Source: Flavihumibacter cheonanensis (GTDB lineage: Bacteria; Bacteroidota; Bacteroidia; Chitinophagales; Chitinophagaceae). From it: a DNA stretch of 64,000 nt. Location: positions 1,550,001 through 1,614,000 of the forward strand of contig NZ_JAKRWF010000001.1 of NCBI RefSeq assembly GCF_022352215.1. The letters run 5' to 3'. Within the stretch, counting starts at the first letter, position 1; the number at the start of each line of letters is the position of its first letter. The notes beneath the pieces are model-generated. The model saw nothing but the letters and a program-made list of their open reading frames with translations, was not told the origin of the DNA and searched no databases. A program made the position numbers and the translations under genes. Positions 25,310 through 34,539 of this stretch are shown here, one piece after another.

Positions 25310-25570
25310 ACAATGTTTTTTATGGTTGTGTTTTAATTGTTTCTGTTCAATCAGACTACCGCTTCCGGATCCAGGTTACAGCAGCGAAGAACTTTTTTTT
25401 GACTGGTTGTATAAACCCCGATCAGTCAACAACCGGGTTCCGGGAATATGACGGCAGGTTTTTCTATCAGGTTACAGCCGAATCCGAAATACGCCCAACT
25501 TATCTTAATTTTAGTGTTGTACATTATTACCTGTAACCTAACAACCGCAACCGGCGTCCTACTCCCTGTA

Positions 25571-26155
25571 ATGCAACCAGCAACACCGGATAACGAGATC
25601 ATACAAATGGTGAAGAATGGTAATCAGCAGGCCTACAGCCAGTTGGTTACCAGGTACCAGAACTATGTATTCACCATAGTGTTAAGGTATATCAACAGTC
25701 GGGAGGATGCTGAGGAAGTGGCCCAGGATGTGTTCATCAAAGCCTATAAAAGCCTCGCAGATTTCAGAGGAGAGAGTAAGTTCAGTACCTGGATCTATAC
25801 GATTACCACCACCAGCTGCCTGACCTTCCTGAGAAAGAAAAAACTGGAAGTACATTCGCTGGATAATGAAAAGGTAATGGCCCATGCGGAACAGGTTGAC
25901 AGTGGAATGCGGGCCAACCAGGTGGAACAGAAATCCAAACTGGCGATGGTGAACCAGGCTATTTCCCTTCTGTCGCCGGATGACGCCCAGGTAATTACCC
26001 TTTTCTATAAGGGAGAACAGAGCCTGGATGAAATTGCGCAGATATTGGGACAAGAAACCAATGCGGTCAAGGTAAGGTTACATCGGGCCAGGCAACGACT
26101 TCGGGATAAAATGGAAAAATTCTTCCCCCAGGAAGTCCGCGACCTGACCACTTAA
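25571..26155 (+). CDS. ECF-family RNA polymerase sigma factor
   Basis: About 194 residues from the ATG at 25571. The open frame continues 123 nt upstream, but that part encodes a hydrophobic stretch unlike sigma factors. Region 2 has the family pattern (YSQLVTRYQNYVFTIVLRYINSREDAEEVAQDVFIKAYKSLADFRGESKFSTWIYTI). Region 4 has LLSPDDAQVITLFYKGEQSLDEIAQILGQETNAVKVRLHRARQRLRDKM. The 38-nt gap to the following membrane protein suggests a sigma/anti-sigma pair. The 260 nt upstream hold no other gene and should contain its promoter. Confidence 0.93.
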   Translation: MQPATPDNEIIQMVKNGNQQAYSQLVTRYQNYVFTIVLRYINSREDAEEVAQDVFIKAYKSLADFRGESKFSTWIYTITTTSCLTFLRKKKLEVHSLDNEKVMAHAEQVDSGMRANQVEQKSKLAMVNQAISLLSPDDAQVITLFYKGEQSLDEIAQILGQETNAVKVRLHRARQRLRDKMEKFFPQEVRDLTT

Positions 26156-26193
26156 ATTATAATTCACAATTCATCATTCATAATTTTTACTTC

Positions 26194-26706
26194 ATGTCAC
26201 AGAATATAGAAATGGAAGCCCGCCTCTGGGAATACATCGACGGGATAGCGAAGCCGGAAGAACGTTCGGTGATTGAAGCCCTGATTCAAACCCAGCAGGA
26301 ATGGAGGGAGAAATACCAGGAGATGGTAGCACTTCACCAGGATTTGCAGGAACATCTGGAGTTGGAAGCCCCTTCCCTTCGTTTTACCAAAAACGTGATG
26401 GAGGAAATCGCGAGATTACATATCGCTCCCGCTACCAGCACTTATATCAATAAAAAGATCATCTACGGAATTGCAGGCTTTTTCATCACCCTGATTGTAG
26501 GCTTTGTAATATATGCCATAGCACAGATCGATTGGAGCAGCGGATCCGGTAGTGGTGGCTTTGAATGGAACCGCATCGATTTCTCCGGAATTTTCAACAA
26601 TCAATTCGTGAATATTTTCATGATGGTGAATATTGTATTGGGATTGATGCTCTTTGACCGGTATCTCACTGCACAGAAAAAAAACTGGAAAAAGCAAGCT
26701 TCCTGA
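26194..26706 (+). CDS. putative anti-sigma protein with two membrane segments
   Basis: 170 residues. A cytoplasmic helical region of ~85 residues (EARLWEYIDGIAKPEERSVIEALIQTQQEWREKYQEM) resembles the start of anti-sigma factors, although the zinc-binding HxxxCxxC is absent. TM1 lies at ~90-112, a Gly/Ser-rich loop follows, and TM2 lies at ~138-154. Being directly behind an ECF sigma gene, it probably holds that sigma factor at the membrane; this is inferred from order and topology. The ATG follows an A+T-rich stretch (TTCATAATTTTTACTTC) with no Shine-Dalgarno. Confidence 0.75.
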   Translation: MSQNIEMEARLWEYIDGIAKPEERSVIEALIQTQQEWREKYQEMVALHQDLQEHLELEAPSLRFTKNVMEEIARLHIAPATSTYINKKIIYGIAGFFITLIVGFVIYAIAQIDWSSGSGSGGFEWNRIDFSGIFNNQFVNIFMMVNIVLGLMLFDRYLTAQKKNWKKQAS

Positions 26707-26811
26707 GGTATTGGGCTTCCTTTGGCAAAATCACTCAAACGGTTGCATATGGAAGGATGAGACTGAATGTGTAAGTTCGGTCTACAAAAGGCCTTATCCA
26801 TATAAGCAAAC

Positions 26812-27894
26812 ATGGAACAACAGATTTTGCCAGCCTATCTGAAAGAAACAGCCAATCTTTCAACCGAAACCTTCGGATCGGGATTGATCAATACAACCTG
26901 GAAAGTAACGGATAAAAACCGCTCCTATATTCTGCAACGCATTAACCAGGATGTATTCAAACATCCGGAATGGATTGCGTCTAATCTGAGGCAAATCGCG
27001 AGCTACCTTAAAGTTCATCACCCTGATTATCTGTTTGTAGAACCGTTTAAAACGCTTGACAACCAGGATCTCGCTATTTCAAAAGAAGCAGGCTATTTCA
27101 GATTACTCCCCTTTATTAAAGATTCTCACAGCATTGATGTGGTAACAGAACCTTCCCAGGCCTATGAAGCTGCCAAGCAATTCGGAAGGTTTACCGCTTT
27201 GCTGGAAGGTATGAAACTGGATGAACTACATACCACGATCGCGGATTTCCATAATCTCACCTTGCGTTTCCGTCAGTTTGAAGAAGCCATTGCTACCGGC
27301 ATTCCGGATCGGATACAGAAGGCCAGACCTGAAATTGATTATCTCAAAAAGAAATCGGAAATCGTTACGATCTACCAGGATATTTGCAATAACCCTTATT
27401 TCCATTTACGCGTAACCCATCATGATACCAAGATCAGTAATGTATTGCTGGATGCTTCCAATAAAGGGCTCTGTGTGATCGACCTCGATACCGTGATGGC
27501 AGGCTATTTCATCAGTGACGTGGGTGATATGTTACGAACCTACCTCTCTCCCGCCAGTGAAGAAGAAACAGACCTGGAAAAGATCCGCATCCGAACGGAT
27601 ATATTTGAAGCCATCGTAAAAGGGTACCTGTCCGAAATGAACGCAATTCTTTCAGCCGATGAAAAGAAGGCATTCATTTATGCAGGGAAATTCATGATCT
27701 ATATGCAGGCCATTCGATTTCTCTCCGACTACCTGAATGGCGACACTTACTATGGGGCCAGGTATGCGGAACACAACCTCCAACGTACGCGCAATCAGAT
27801 CCGCCTTTTACAGGAACTGGAAGCGAAGGAACCAGAACTAACAAAGATCCTTAACCGATATATTTTTCATCAAGATCAAACACCATCAATATGA
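26812..27894 (+). CDS. aminoglycoside-phosphotransferase-fold sugar kinase (NahK-like)
   Basis: 360 residues of the APH/choline kinase fold. FGSGLINTTWKV is the nucleotide loop, YILQRIN carries the lysine-loop equivalent, and THHDTKISNVLLD (~202-214) is the Brenner motif with catalytic Asp205 and Asn210. IDLDTVMAGYFISDVGDMLRT provides the metal Asp. The overall pattern is that of N-acetylhexosamine 1-kinases, which make GlcNAc/GalNAc-1-phosphate. The stop overlaps the start of a GH109 gene by ATGA, so a GalNAc-type substrate released by that enzyme is a reasonable inference. Confidence 0.85.
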   Translation: MEQQILPAYLKETANLSTETFGSGLINTTWKVTDKNRSYILQRINQDVFKHPEWIASNLRQIASYLKVHHPDYLFVEPFKTLDNQDLAISKEAGYFRLLPFIKDSHSIDVVTEPSQAYEAAKQFGRFTALLEGMKLDELHTTIADFHNLTLRFRQFEEAIATGIPDRIQKARPEIDYLKKKSEIVTIYQDICNNPYFHLRVTHHDTKISNVLLDASNKGLCVIDLDTVMAGYFISDVGDMLRTYLSPASEEETDLEKIRIRTDIFEAIVKGYLSEMNAILSADEKKAFIYAGKFMIYMQAIRFLSDYLNGDTYYGARYAEHNLQRTRNQIRLLQELEAKEPELTKILNRYIFHQDQTPSI

Positions 27895-29321
27895 GTTCAA
27901 ACAGAAGAAAATTCCTGCGGAACCTCACAATGGGTACCGGCGCTCTGGTGAGCAGCTGGCCTGTTCTGGGCAAGAACCTTTCAGAAGATGCACCCCATCC
28001 GGCAGCAAAGGCCTCACCCTCTTTTAATATGTGCGGATATGCTGCACCCAAACTTGAAAAGGTTCGAATCGGGTTTATCGGACTGGGTATGCGCGGTCCG
28101 GGGGCTGTTGAGCGCATGAGCCATATTGAAGGAGTAGAAATCAAAGCACTCTGTGATCTTTATCCCGAAAGAGCTGCTGCCGCACAGCAAATCCTCACCA
28201 AAACAGGATTACCCAAGGCGAAAGAATTCTCAGGTGAAAATGGTTGGAGACAGGTTTGTGAGCAAAAAGATATTGATTTGATTTATATCACAACACCCTG
28301 GGACTTACACACTCCAATCGCTCTTTATGCTATGAACAATGGCAAACACGCAGCTACTGAAGTACCGGCAGCGCTTAGCATTGATGAATGCTGGCAGCTC
28401 GTAGAAACATCCGAGCGCACCCGTAAACATTGTATGATGCTGGAGAACTGTTGTTATGATTTCTTTGAACTGCTTACGCTGAACATGGCGCGGAATGGCC
28501 TGTTTGGAGAAGTACTCCACGCAGAAGGTGCCTATATCCACGATCTGCTGGATCTTAATTTCAGCAAAAAGGGGTATGCCAACATGTGGCGACTAAAAGA
28601 GAATATCCGCATGAACGGCAGTCTCTATCCTACACATGGTTTGGGTCCCGTAGCACAATGCATGAATATCAATCGCGGCGATCAGTTCGATTACCTGATC
28701 TCCATGTCAACCAATGATTTCACCATGGGAGCACATGCGGCAGAACTTGCAAAAGCCGATTCTTTTTTCTCCCCCTATGTAAATCAGAAATACCGGGGAA
28801 ATATGAACAACACACTGATCCGCACCCATAAGGGCAAAAGCATACTCATCCAGCACGATGTCAGCTCTCCCCGCCCCTACAGCCGCATACACCTGGTAAG
28901 TGGCACAAAAGGGGTGGCACAGAAATGGCCCAGTCCTGCGAAGATCGCCTTTGGCCACAGTTGGATAAAACAGGAAGAATTTAAGGCTTTGGAAGATAAA
29001 TATACTCCACCCATCGTGAAACATATTGGAGAAATAGCCAAGGGTGTTGGTGGACATGGGGGCATGGATTTCATCATGGACTGGCGACTGATCGATTGTT
29101 TGCGTAATGGTTTGCCACTGGACCAGGACGTGTATGATGCAGCACTCTGGAGTTGTGTTATTCCGCTCTCTAACCAGTCGGTAAATAACAGGAGCCGTAG
29201 TATGGATATCCCTGATTTCAGCAGGGGCAACTGGATCACTAATAAACCGGTGGATCTGACACTCAATGGAGGAGGCAATACGCCGGTTCGCAAAATTGAC
29301 AAAAGCGGCAAACAGCTATAA
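27891..29321 (+). CDS. GH109-type Gfo/Idh/MocA protein (alpha-N-acetylgalactosaminidase-like)
   Basis: 476 residues. A twin-arginine-like N-terminus (NRRKFLRNLTMGTGALVSS) is followed by a Rossmann domain (VRIGFIGLGMRGPGAVERMSHIEGVEIKALCDLYPERA) and TTPWDLHTPIALYAMNNGKHAATEVPAALSI. The GMRGPGAVERM block and EVPAA are typical of GH109, whose characterised members use bound NAD+ to hydrolyse alpha-GalNAc. Export via Tat with cofactor bound fits this mechanism. It is translationally coupled to the upstream kinase, and a terminator follows 30 nt after the stop. Substrate specificity is inferred from family only. Confidence 0.88.
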   Translation: MSSNRRKFLRNLTMGTGALVSSWPVLGKNLSEDAPHPAAKASPSFNMCGYAAPKLEKVRIGFIGLGMRGPGAVERMSHIEGVEIKALCDLYPERAAAAQQILTKTGLPKAKEFSGENGWRQVCEQKDIDLIYITTPWDLHTPIALYAMNNGKHAATEVPAALSIDECWQLVETSERTRKHCMMLENCCYDFFELLTLNMARNGLFGEVLHAEGAYIHDLLDLNFSKKGYANMWRLKENIRMNGSLYPTHGLGPVAQCMNINRGDQFDYLISMSTNDFTMGAHAAELAKADSFFSPYVNQKYRGNMNNTLIRTHKGKSILIQHDVSSPRPYSRIHLVSGTKGVAQKWPSPAKIAFGHSWIKQEEFKALEDKYTPPIVKHIGEIAKGVGGHGGMDFIMDWRLIDCLRNGLPLDQDVYDAALWSCVIPLSNQSVNNRSRSMDIPDFSRGNWITNKPVDLTLNGGGNTPVRKIDKSGKQL

Positions 29322-29350
29322 AGAAGGTTTTCGTTGATTGGTTTTACTTT

Positions 29351-29382
29351 AACCCGTTCTCTTAAAGGAGACGGGTTTTTTA
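29351..29382 (+). terminator. intrinsic terminator after the GH109 gene
   Basis: AACCCGT and ACGGGTT (29351-29357 and 29371-29377), extended by CTC/GAG, form a stem with a short A+T loop and are followed by TTTTTTAATAA on the plus strand. Confidence 0.85.
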
Positions 29383-29637
29383 ATAAAAATTGGCAGCGCG
29401 GCGGTTCGTAGAAACAATCCATCGGCTGCCAACAAAACGACTGCTAAATTGCTCATTCTGGAAGAACCAAAACGAAGCTGTAAAATATTTCATATTTCAG
29501 CAGATTTTTAATACTATTTTACTCAATCTTCATACTTTCATTTCCAAACCGGTTGCTGATCATCGATCTCTGGCAATAATCATATTCCTGATTTTTTGTA
29601 ATTTACCCCAGACTAATACTATTTTGACTAGCAACAT
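29383..29637. other. intergenic region upstream of the AraC regulator
   Basis: About 255 nt, A+T-rich, with no supported gene. Near its 3' end TTTG (29595-29598) and TACTATTTTG (29617-29626), 18 nt apart, resemble Bacteroidota -33/-7 boxes and may be the promoter of the AraC-type gene, 12 nt before its ATG. I see nothing else in the rest. Confidence 0.4.
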
Positions 29638-30528
29638 ATGAAAAACGATCTGCTGAGAGAAATTACGCCCCTTACCCAAAGTGATTGTTTTACCCTTTTT
29701 TCCCGGGTGAAATCAGATTTCGATTTTCCGCTGCACTATCACGAAGAGTTTGAACTCAACTTTATTGAAAATGCAACCGGGGCAAGGAGGATTATCGGTG
29801 ATCACATGGAAGAAATCAGTTCCTTTGAACTGGTATTAGTAGGCTCCAACCTGCAGCATGGCTGGTTCAATCACAAATGTGAGAGTAAAGAGATTAAAGA
29901 GGTAACTATACAATTTCACAAGGATCTGTTTGATGAAAAATTCCTGCGCCGTAATCAGTTAAGTTTTATCCGGGCCATGCTGGAGAAATCCAACCGGGGT
30001 ATCCTGTTTTCGCAGGAAACTACGATGCAGGTAGCTAGCCGGATAAAAGCATTGAACCAGAAACATGGGTTTGACTCGGTATTGGAATTGTTTTCCATCC
30101 TGCATGATCTCTCTACCTCCAGAAATATGCGCATTCTTTCCGATGCCAGTTTCAACAATGCAGAACACTTCACGTATAACAGTCGCCGTATTGGCACAGC
30201 AATGGATTACCTCAACAATAATTTTGAAAAGCCGATCTCGTTAACCGATGTGGCCAAACTGGTCAATATGTCGGATGTGGCTTTCAGCCGGTTTTTCAAA
30301 AACAGAACGGGCAATAATTTCATCGACAGCCTGATAGAAATCCGGTTGGGGCATGCTTCACGTATGCTCATTGACACCACGCATACCATCGGAGAAATCG
30401 CTTATCGTTGCGGCTTCAACAATATGTCCAATTTTAACCGGGTTTTCAAAAAGAAAAAAGGTTGTACTCCCAAAGAATTCCGTGAAAATTACAATGCCGT
30501 TGGAGCAGGTACCCGTGTCTTTATCTGA
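29638..30528 (+). CDS. AraC-family transcriptional regulator
   Basis: 296 residues. An N-terminal cupin-like sensing region (FPLHYHEEFELNFIENATGARRIIGDH, with HYHEEFEL as the typical sugar-binding-type start) is followed by a linker. The C-terminal double HTH (~195-290) has TDVAKLVNMSDVAFSRFFKNRTGNNFIDSLIEIRLGHASRML and IGEIAYRCGFNNMSNFNRVFKKKKGCTPKEFR. It likely activates sugar-use genes, possibly the GH109/kinase pair or the amidohydrolase gene whose stop codon abuts its own (TGATCA). Confidence 0.93.
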   Translation: MKNDLLREITPLTQSDCFTLFSRVKSDFDFPLHYHEEFELNFIENATGARRIIGDHMEEISSFELVLVGSNLQHGWFNHKCESKEIKEVTIQFHKDLFDEKFLRRNQLSFIRAMLEKSNRGILFSQETTMQVASRIKALNQKHGFDSVLELFSILHDLSTSRNMRILSDASFNNAEHFTYNSRRIGTAMDYLNNNFEKPISLTDVAKLVNMSDVAFSRFFKNRTGNNFIDSLIEIRLGHASRMLIDTTHTIGEIAYRCGFNNMSNFNRVFKKKKGCTPKEFRENYNAVGAGTRVFI

Positions 30529-31623
30529 TCAGTGGGGAAACAGGCTCAAATCAATGCCCGGAATAATGCGAAGTGCATTTTTGTAATATACCTTTTTCAG
30601 TACTTCATCCGGTAAATCAAGTCCGTACATTCTCCAGAACGCGTGGTATTTTTTATGGTAGGGAAAATATTCATCGGCTGTTTCCAGTACTCTGAAATAG
30701 GTTGCATATTCAGAAGGTACCCAACTGTCTTTTCCAAAAAGGATGCGATCCTGGTATTTAAGGAAAAAATCATGCGCCGTACGGGGCTGCCGCCCCAGTT
30801 CTGCGATCACCGCTCCAAACTCCACCACCACATTCGGCAGGGCAGTCAACAGGGAATCCAGTTTTTTCAGATTGTTAGGGTACCAGCCAAAATGCGCAGC
30901 AATAAAAGTAGTGCCAGCGTGTTTTTTGAACATCCGGTGCTGCTCTGCAATTAACACCTCCCAGGGAGCCGGATCCTCGTTTGAACGTTTGCGACGAGGA
31001 TGCGTATAAAGTTCCAGTAAGCGCTCGTTTTCATTCGTTAATGCTTCCCAGAAAGATGCGGGATCAGCAGTATGAATAAGGACAGGAATCTTCAGTTCGC
31101 CGCATTTTTTCCAGATGGGATCAAGGCGTGCATCATCAACAGCTACCCGGTTACCTTTGGTATCCTTCACCGAAAATCCCAGGTTTTTGAACACTTTCAA
31201 ACCGCGTGCACCATTATTATAATCCTCCTGTAATTGCTTTACCGCTTTTTCCGACCAGCCATCAGTACCAATTCCTGCAAAATCAATATTGTGAAACACG
31301 ATAAACCTTCCGGGATATTGCTTACGCGCGTTTTCAACTTTTTGTTTGAGCTCAGCACCGTTACCACCACTCAGGTTGACCATTACCTTCATATTGAGTG
31401 CATCCATATTACTGACGATATCAGCCAGTGAACCTGACCCCATACGGTATTGGTGGTTATGCACATCAACAAATGGAAATTTCGAACGGCTTACCGGATT
31501 TTCGGGCACCACCAGCGTAGAGGGAGGGTCATAGGATTCAAAATCAATTTTAGGTTGTTGGGCACAGGCGATCAGGGTAGTTGACAACAAAACAGAACCC
31601 AGAACTGTAATTCGTTTAAGCAT
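30529..31623 (-). CDS. amidohydrolase-family TIM-barrel lipoprotein
   Basis: 364 residues. The N-terminus is a lipoprotein signal (LLSTTLIACAQQ, Cys20). The amidohydrolase-2 barrel shows FVDVHNHQYRM (HxH metal motif), KVFKNLGFS, PVLIHTADP, FIAAHFGWYPNN and FGKDSWVP (terminal Asp). The family includes decarboxylases and lactonases; the substrate here cannot be named. Outer-membrane or periplasmic placement suggests action on an imported plant or sugar-derived compound. It converges with the AraC gene with directly adjacent stop codons, so there is no room for separate terminators between the two. Confidence 0.85.
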   Translation of the reverse strand: MLKRITVLGSVLLSTTLIACAQQPKIDFESYDPPSTLVVPENPVSRSKFPFVDVHNHQYRMGSGSLADIVSNMDALNMKVMVNLSGGNGAELKQKVENARKQYPGRFIVFHNIDFAGIGTDGWSEKAVKQLQEDYNNGARGLKVFKNLGFSVKDTKGNRVAVDDARLDPIWKKCGELKIPVLIHTADPASFWEALTNENERLLELYTHPRRKRSNEDPAPWEVLIAEQHRMFKKHAGTTFIAAHFGWYPNNLKKLDSLLTALPNVVVEFGAVIAELGRQPRTAHDFFLKYQDRILFGKDSWVPSEYATYFRVLETADEYFPYHKKYHAFWRMYGLDLPDEVLKKVYYKNALRIIPGIDLSLFPH

Positions 31624-31686
31624 ATCGGTTTAATTAAGCAGGTTGCTGACGTATCTTGCGCTCAGTTTAATCAGAAACATAAAAAT

Positions 31687-33588
31687 ATGGCAAGAGGACG
31701 GTATAGGAACAAGGAGGATAAAACAGAGGAGCGTCCAAAAGTTAAAATTTCCAAAGAATCACTTCGCCAGGCCCTGGTGCTCTTCAGGTACCTGAAGCCT
31801 TACCGCGGTCAATTTATCATGAGCCTGGTATTCATCGCTTTATCGGCTTTAACCACCAGTCTCTTCCCTTTATTTCTAGGAAAAATGATAGATGCGGCCG
31901 TTCCGGGTGGCGGCACTGCGGTTGTTCCTCCTGCCCCTTCCAATCTGCCATTCGGGCAGCAGTTGAAGGAAGTGAAATGGAGTCTGAATACTAGCCTGCT
32001 TTTCATCTTTATTACACTCAGTTTTCAAATGTTCTTTTCCTATATGCGGGTATACCTGCTGACTGCAGTCGGTGAACGGTCCCTTGCGGGTATGCGGAAA
32101 GACGTTTACAGCAAACTACTGAGCATGCCCATGTCCTACTTTTCTGAAAAAAGAGTAGGTGAACTGAGCAACCGGATTTCATCAGATCTTTCCCAGATTC
32201 AGGATGCGATCTCTTTTACCCTGGCTGAATTCCTTCGGGGCATATTCACCCTGGTAATCGGGCTTTTCTTTATTTTCTGGATCAGCCCGGAACTGGCCCT
32301 GGTAATGCTGGGCGTGGTACCTGTAATTGCAATCCTGGCCGTTGTTTTTGGCAAGCGTATTCGCAAAATGGCAAGGAAAGCACAGGATGAACTAGCTGAA
32401 AGTGGCACAATTGTGCAGGAAACTTTTCAGGGCATAACCGTTGTAAAAGCTTTCACGAGCGAGTTTCATGAGATCAAGCGCTATGTAAAAAGTATTTTTG
32501 CGGTTGTTGATACATCCATCAAAAATGCACGTTATCGGGGTGCTTTTGTTTCCTTTATGATCTTCAGTGTGTTTGGAGCTATCGCATTTGTAATGTGGTA
32601 TGGTGCCAATATGATTCAATCAGGTGAACTCACCCTGGGATCGCTCACCATGTTCGTCATTTTTTCCATGTTTGTAGGTGGCACTTTTGCAGGCTTTGCC
32701 GATATGTTTTCCCAACTGCAGAAAACCCTGGGAGCAACCGAAAGCATCCGCGAGATACTGAGAAGCGAAAGCGAACCGGTTTCGCTGGAAGCAATCACGG
32801 TAGCACCGGAAAACCGCATCCGTGGGGATGTACAGTTTGAACATATTTTCTTTAGTTATCCATCCCGGAAAGACACACCAGTGTTAAAGGGACTAAGTTT
32901 AACGGCGCAAAATGGACAACAGGTTGCGATTGTCGGACCTAGTGGTGCAGGTAAATCTACCCTGGTCTCCATGCTGCTCCGCTTTTATGAACCCGATGCG
33001 GGGAATTTGTTTTTAGATGGCAAACCTGCTTCCAGTTTTCCTTTATCAGAGTTACGGGCGCAGATGGCCTATGTACCACAGGAAGTATTGCTGTTTGGTG
33101 GCACCATCCGGGAAAACATCGCTTATGGAAAACCAGATGCTTCAGATGAAGAAATCACCCAGGCAGCAATCAAAGCAAATGCACATCGGTTTATTGAAGC
33201 TTTCCCTGATCAGTATAATACTGTTGTGGGTGAAAGAGGTATCCAACTGAGTGGCGGACAAAGACAACGGGTTGCCATCGCGCGAGCGATCCTGAAAGAT
33301 CCGGCTATCCTGATACTTGACGAAGCTACATCTTCTCTTGACAGCGAAAGTGAACAGCTGGTTCAGGAAGCGCTCGACAATCTGATGAAAGGCAGAACCT
33401 CTTTTGTGATTGCACACAGGCTCTCAACCATCCGGAATGCCGATAAGATTGTTGTAGTGGATAAAGGCGTTGTACACGAGTCTGGCACCCATGCAGAACT
33501 GATGGCAAATGACGGGCTCTACCGAAAGCTGAATGAAATGCAATTCGAATTTGGGGTGGTTACCCAATCAATTACGGAAACCATTTAA
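31687..33588 (+). CDS. ABC exporter, fused permease and ATPase (MsbA/BmrA type)
   Basis: 633 residues. Six predicted membrane helices span ~35-340. The nucleotide-binding domain (~375-615) has Walker A GPSGAGKST (from Gly417), the Q-loop VPQEVLLFGGTIRENIAYG, signature LSGGQRQR, Walker B ILILDEATSSLD and H-loop IAHRLSTI. It would work as a homodimer exporting a lipid or drug-like substrate from the inner membrane. The start at 31687 gives a basic N-terminus (MARGRYRNKED). Only 3 nt separate it from the esterase gene, so they are co-transcribed. Confidence 0.95.
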   Translation: MARGRYRNKEDKTEERPKVKISKESLRQALVLFRYLKPYRGQFIMSLVFIALSALTTSLFPLFLGKMIDAAVPGGGTAVVPPAPSNLPFGQQLKEVKWSLNTSLLFIFITLSFQMFFSYMRVYLLTAVGERSLAGMRKDVYSKLLSMPMSYFSEKRVGELSNRISSDLSQIQDAISFTLAEFLRGIFTLVIGLFFIFWISPELALVMLGVVPVIAILAVVFGKRIRKMARKAQDELAESGTIVQETFQGITVVKAFTSEFHEIKRYVKSIFAVVDTSIKNARYRGAFVSFMIFSVFGAIAFVMWYGANMIQSGELTLGSLTMFVIFSMFVGGTFAGFADMFSQLQKTLGATESIREILRSESEPVSLEAITVAPENRIRGDVQFEHIFFSYPSRKDTPVLKGLSLTAQNGQQVAIVGPSGAGKSTLVSMLLRFYEPDAGNLFLDGKPASSFPLSELRAQMAYVPQEVLLFGGTIRENIAYGKPDASDEEITQAAIKANAHRFIEAFPDQYNTVVGERGIQLSGGQRQRVAIARAILKDPAILILDEATSSLDSESEQLVQEALDNLMKGRTSFVIAHRLSTIRNADKIVVVDKGVVHESGTHAELMANDGLYRKLNEMQFEFGVVTQSITETI

Positions 33589-33591
33589 CCT

Positions 33592-34539
33592 ATGCTAATA
33601 CGGGCAGTTTTGACAGGGATGCTGTCGGGATTCATTCTTACTAACACACAAGCACAGCCGAAAGTGAGCATTCGGTACAAAGACATCCAGTTTGAAAAAG
33701 TGGACCATAAAAGAAATCTTTCCTACCAGGAACAGGAAACACCTGGCGTTAAAAAAAGGTTCCACAAATTCGACTGGTATGCATCCTCCGAAGACAAAAA
33801 CCGCAGACGTCCCTTGATCATTGCCATGCATGGCGGCGGATTTAAACTAGGTAATAAAGCATCCGACAGTACTCCTTTCTGGGCTAGAGAATTTGCCAAA
33901 AGGGGATATGCTGTTGCATCGATCAATTACAGGAAGAGTAAAAAAAAGCCCCTCTCCCGTTTTGAAGATCTTGCCGACGGTTGTTTTGAAGCATTGAAAG
34001 ACCTGCAATTAGCCATTGATTACTTCAAACGGAATCACGAACAATACGGTATTGATCCGGATAAAATCATCCTGGCCGGAAATTCAGCCGGTGGCATGAT
34101 GGCACTCCACGAAGTTTGCAGCAGTGAATCGGAACTGGCCACCTATCTTAAACGTGACAATAGTGCCAGTCTCGACACCACCCACAATCCTAACCGGGTA
34201 CTGGCCGCTGTCAATATGTGGGGTTCAATATATGATAGTACGTGGATTAAAAATGCCAGGGTTCCGATTGTCTCCATACACGGCAGCAAGGATCGGGTAG
34301 TACCTTCCAATAATACGGCAGGACCATTTTTCGGCACTGAAATCATTGCCCGGGAAGCCCATCGTGCAGGTATTGCCCATTATGTTCAGTTATATGAAGG
34401 CGCCGGACATGAGCTTCACAAACATTTCAATCCGGTGTTCGGAGGGGGCCCGGGTGCGAGACGCCGCTGGCGCGATATGACCCAAAGGATTGCTGACTAC
34501 CTCCAGGAAGAACTTTCCTTAAGGGATGCTTCTCAATAA
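33592..34539 (+). CDS. secreted alpha/beta hydrolase (esterase/lipase type)
   Basis: 315 residues with a signal peptide (ending TNTQAQ, ~22). The hydrolase fold has an oxyanion motif HGGGFKLG (His80-Gly83) and nucleophile elbow GNSAGG (Ser165). Asp in SIHGSKDRVVP and His in YEGAGHELHKH complete the triad. HGGG plus GNSAGG place it with the hormone-sensitive-lipase/BD-FAE-type esterases, some of which deacetylate or deferuloylate plant polysaccharides. It follows the ABC exporter gene after 3 nt. Its 3' end overlaps the convergent flavoprotein gene by 21 nt. Confidence 0.88.
   Translation: MLIRAVLTGMLSGFILTNTQAQPKVSIRYKDIQFEKVDHKRNLSYQEQETPGVKKRFHKFDWYASSEDKNRRRPLIIAMHGGGFKLGNKASDSTPFWAREFAKRGYAVASINYRKSKKKPLSRFEDLADGCFEALKDLQLAIDYFKRNHEQYGIDPDKIILAGNSAGGMMALHEVCSSESELATYLKRDNSASLDTTHNPNRVLAAVNMWGSIYDSTWIKNARVPIVSIHGSKDRVVPSNNTAGPFFGTEIIAREAHRAGIAHYVQLYEGAGHELHKHFNPVFGGGPGARRRWRDMTQRIADYLQEELSLRDASQ

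Noticed and set aside
25448-25570. N-terminal extension of the sigma factor
   Set aside because: It encodes a hydrophobic stretch not found in ECF sigma factors; the ATG at 25571 fits region 2 spacing.
31624-31686. tRNA or small RNA in intergenic gaps
   Set aside because: No cloverleaf with a TTC loop and acceptor pairing was found in this or the other gaps longer than 60 nt.
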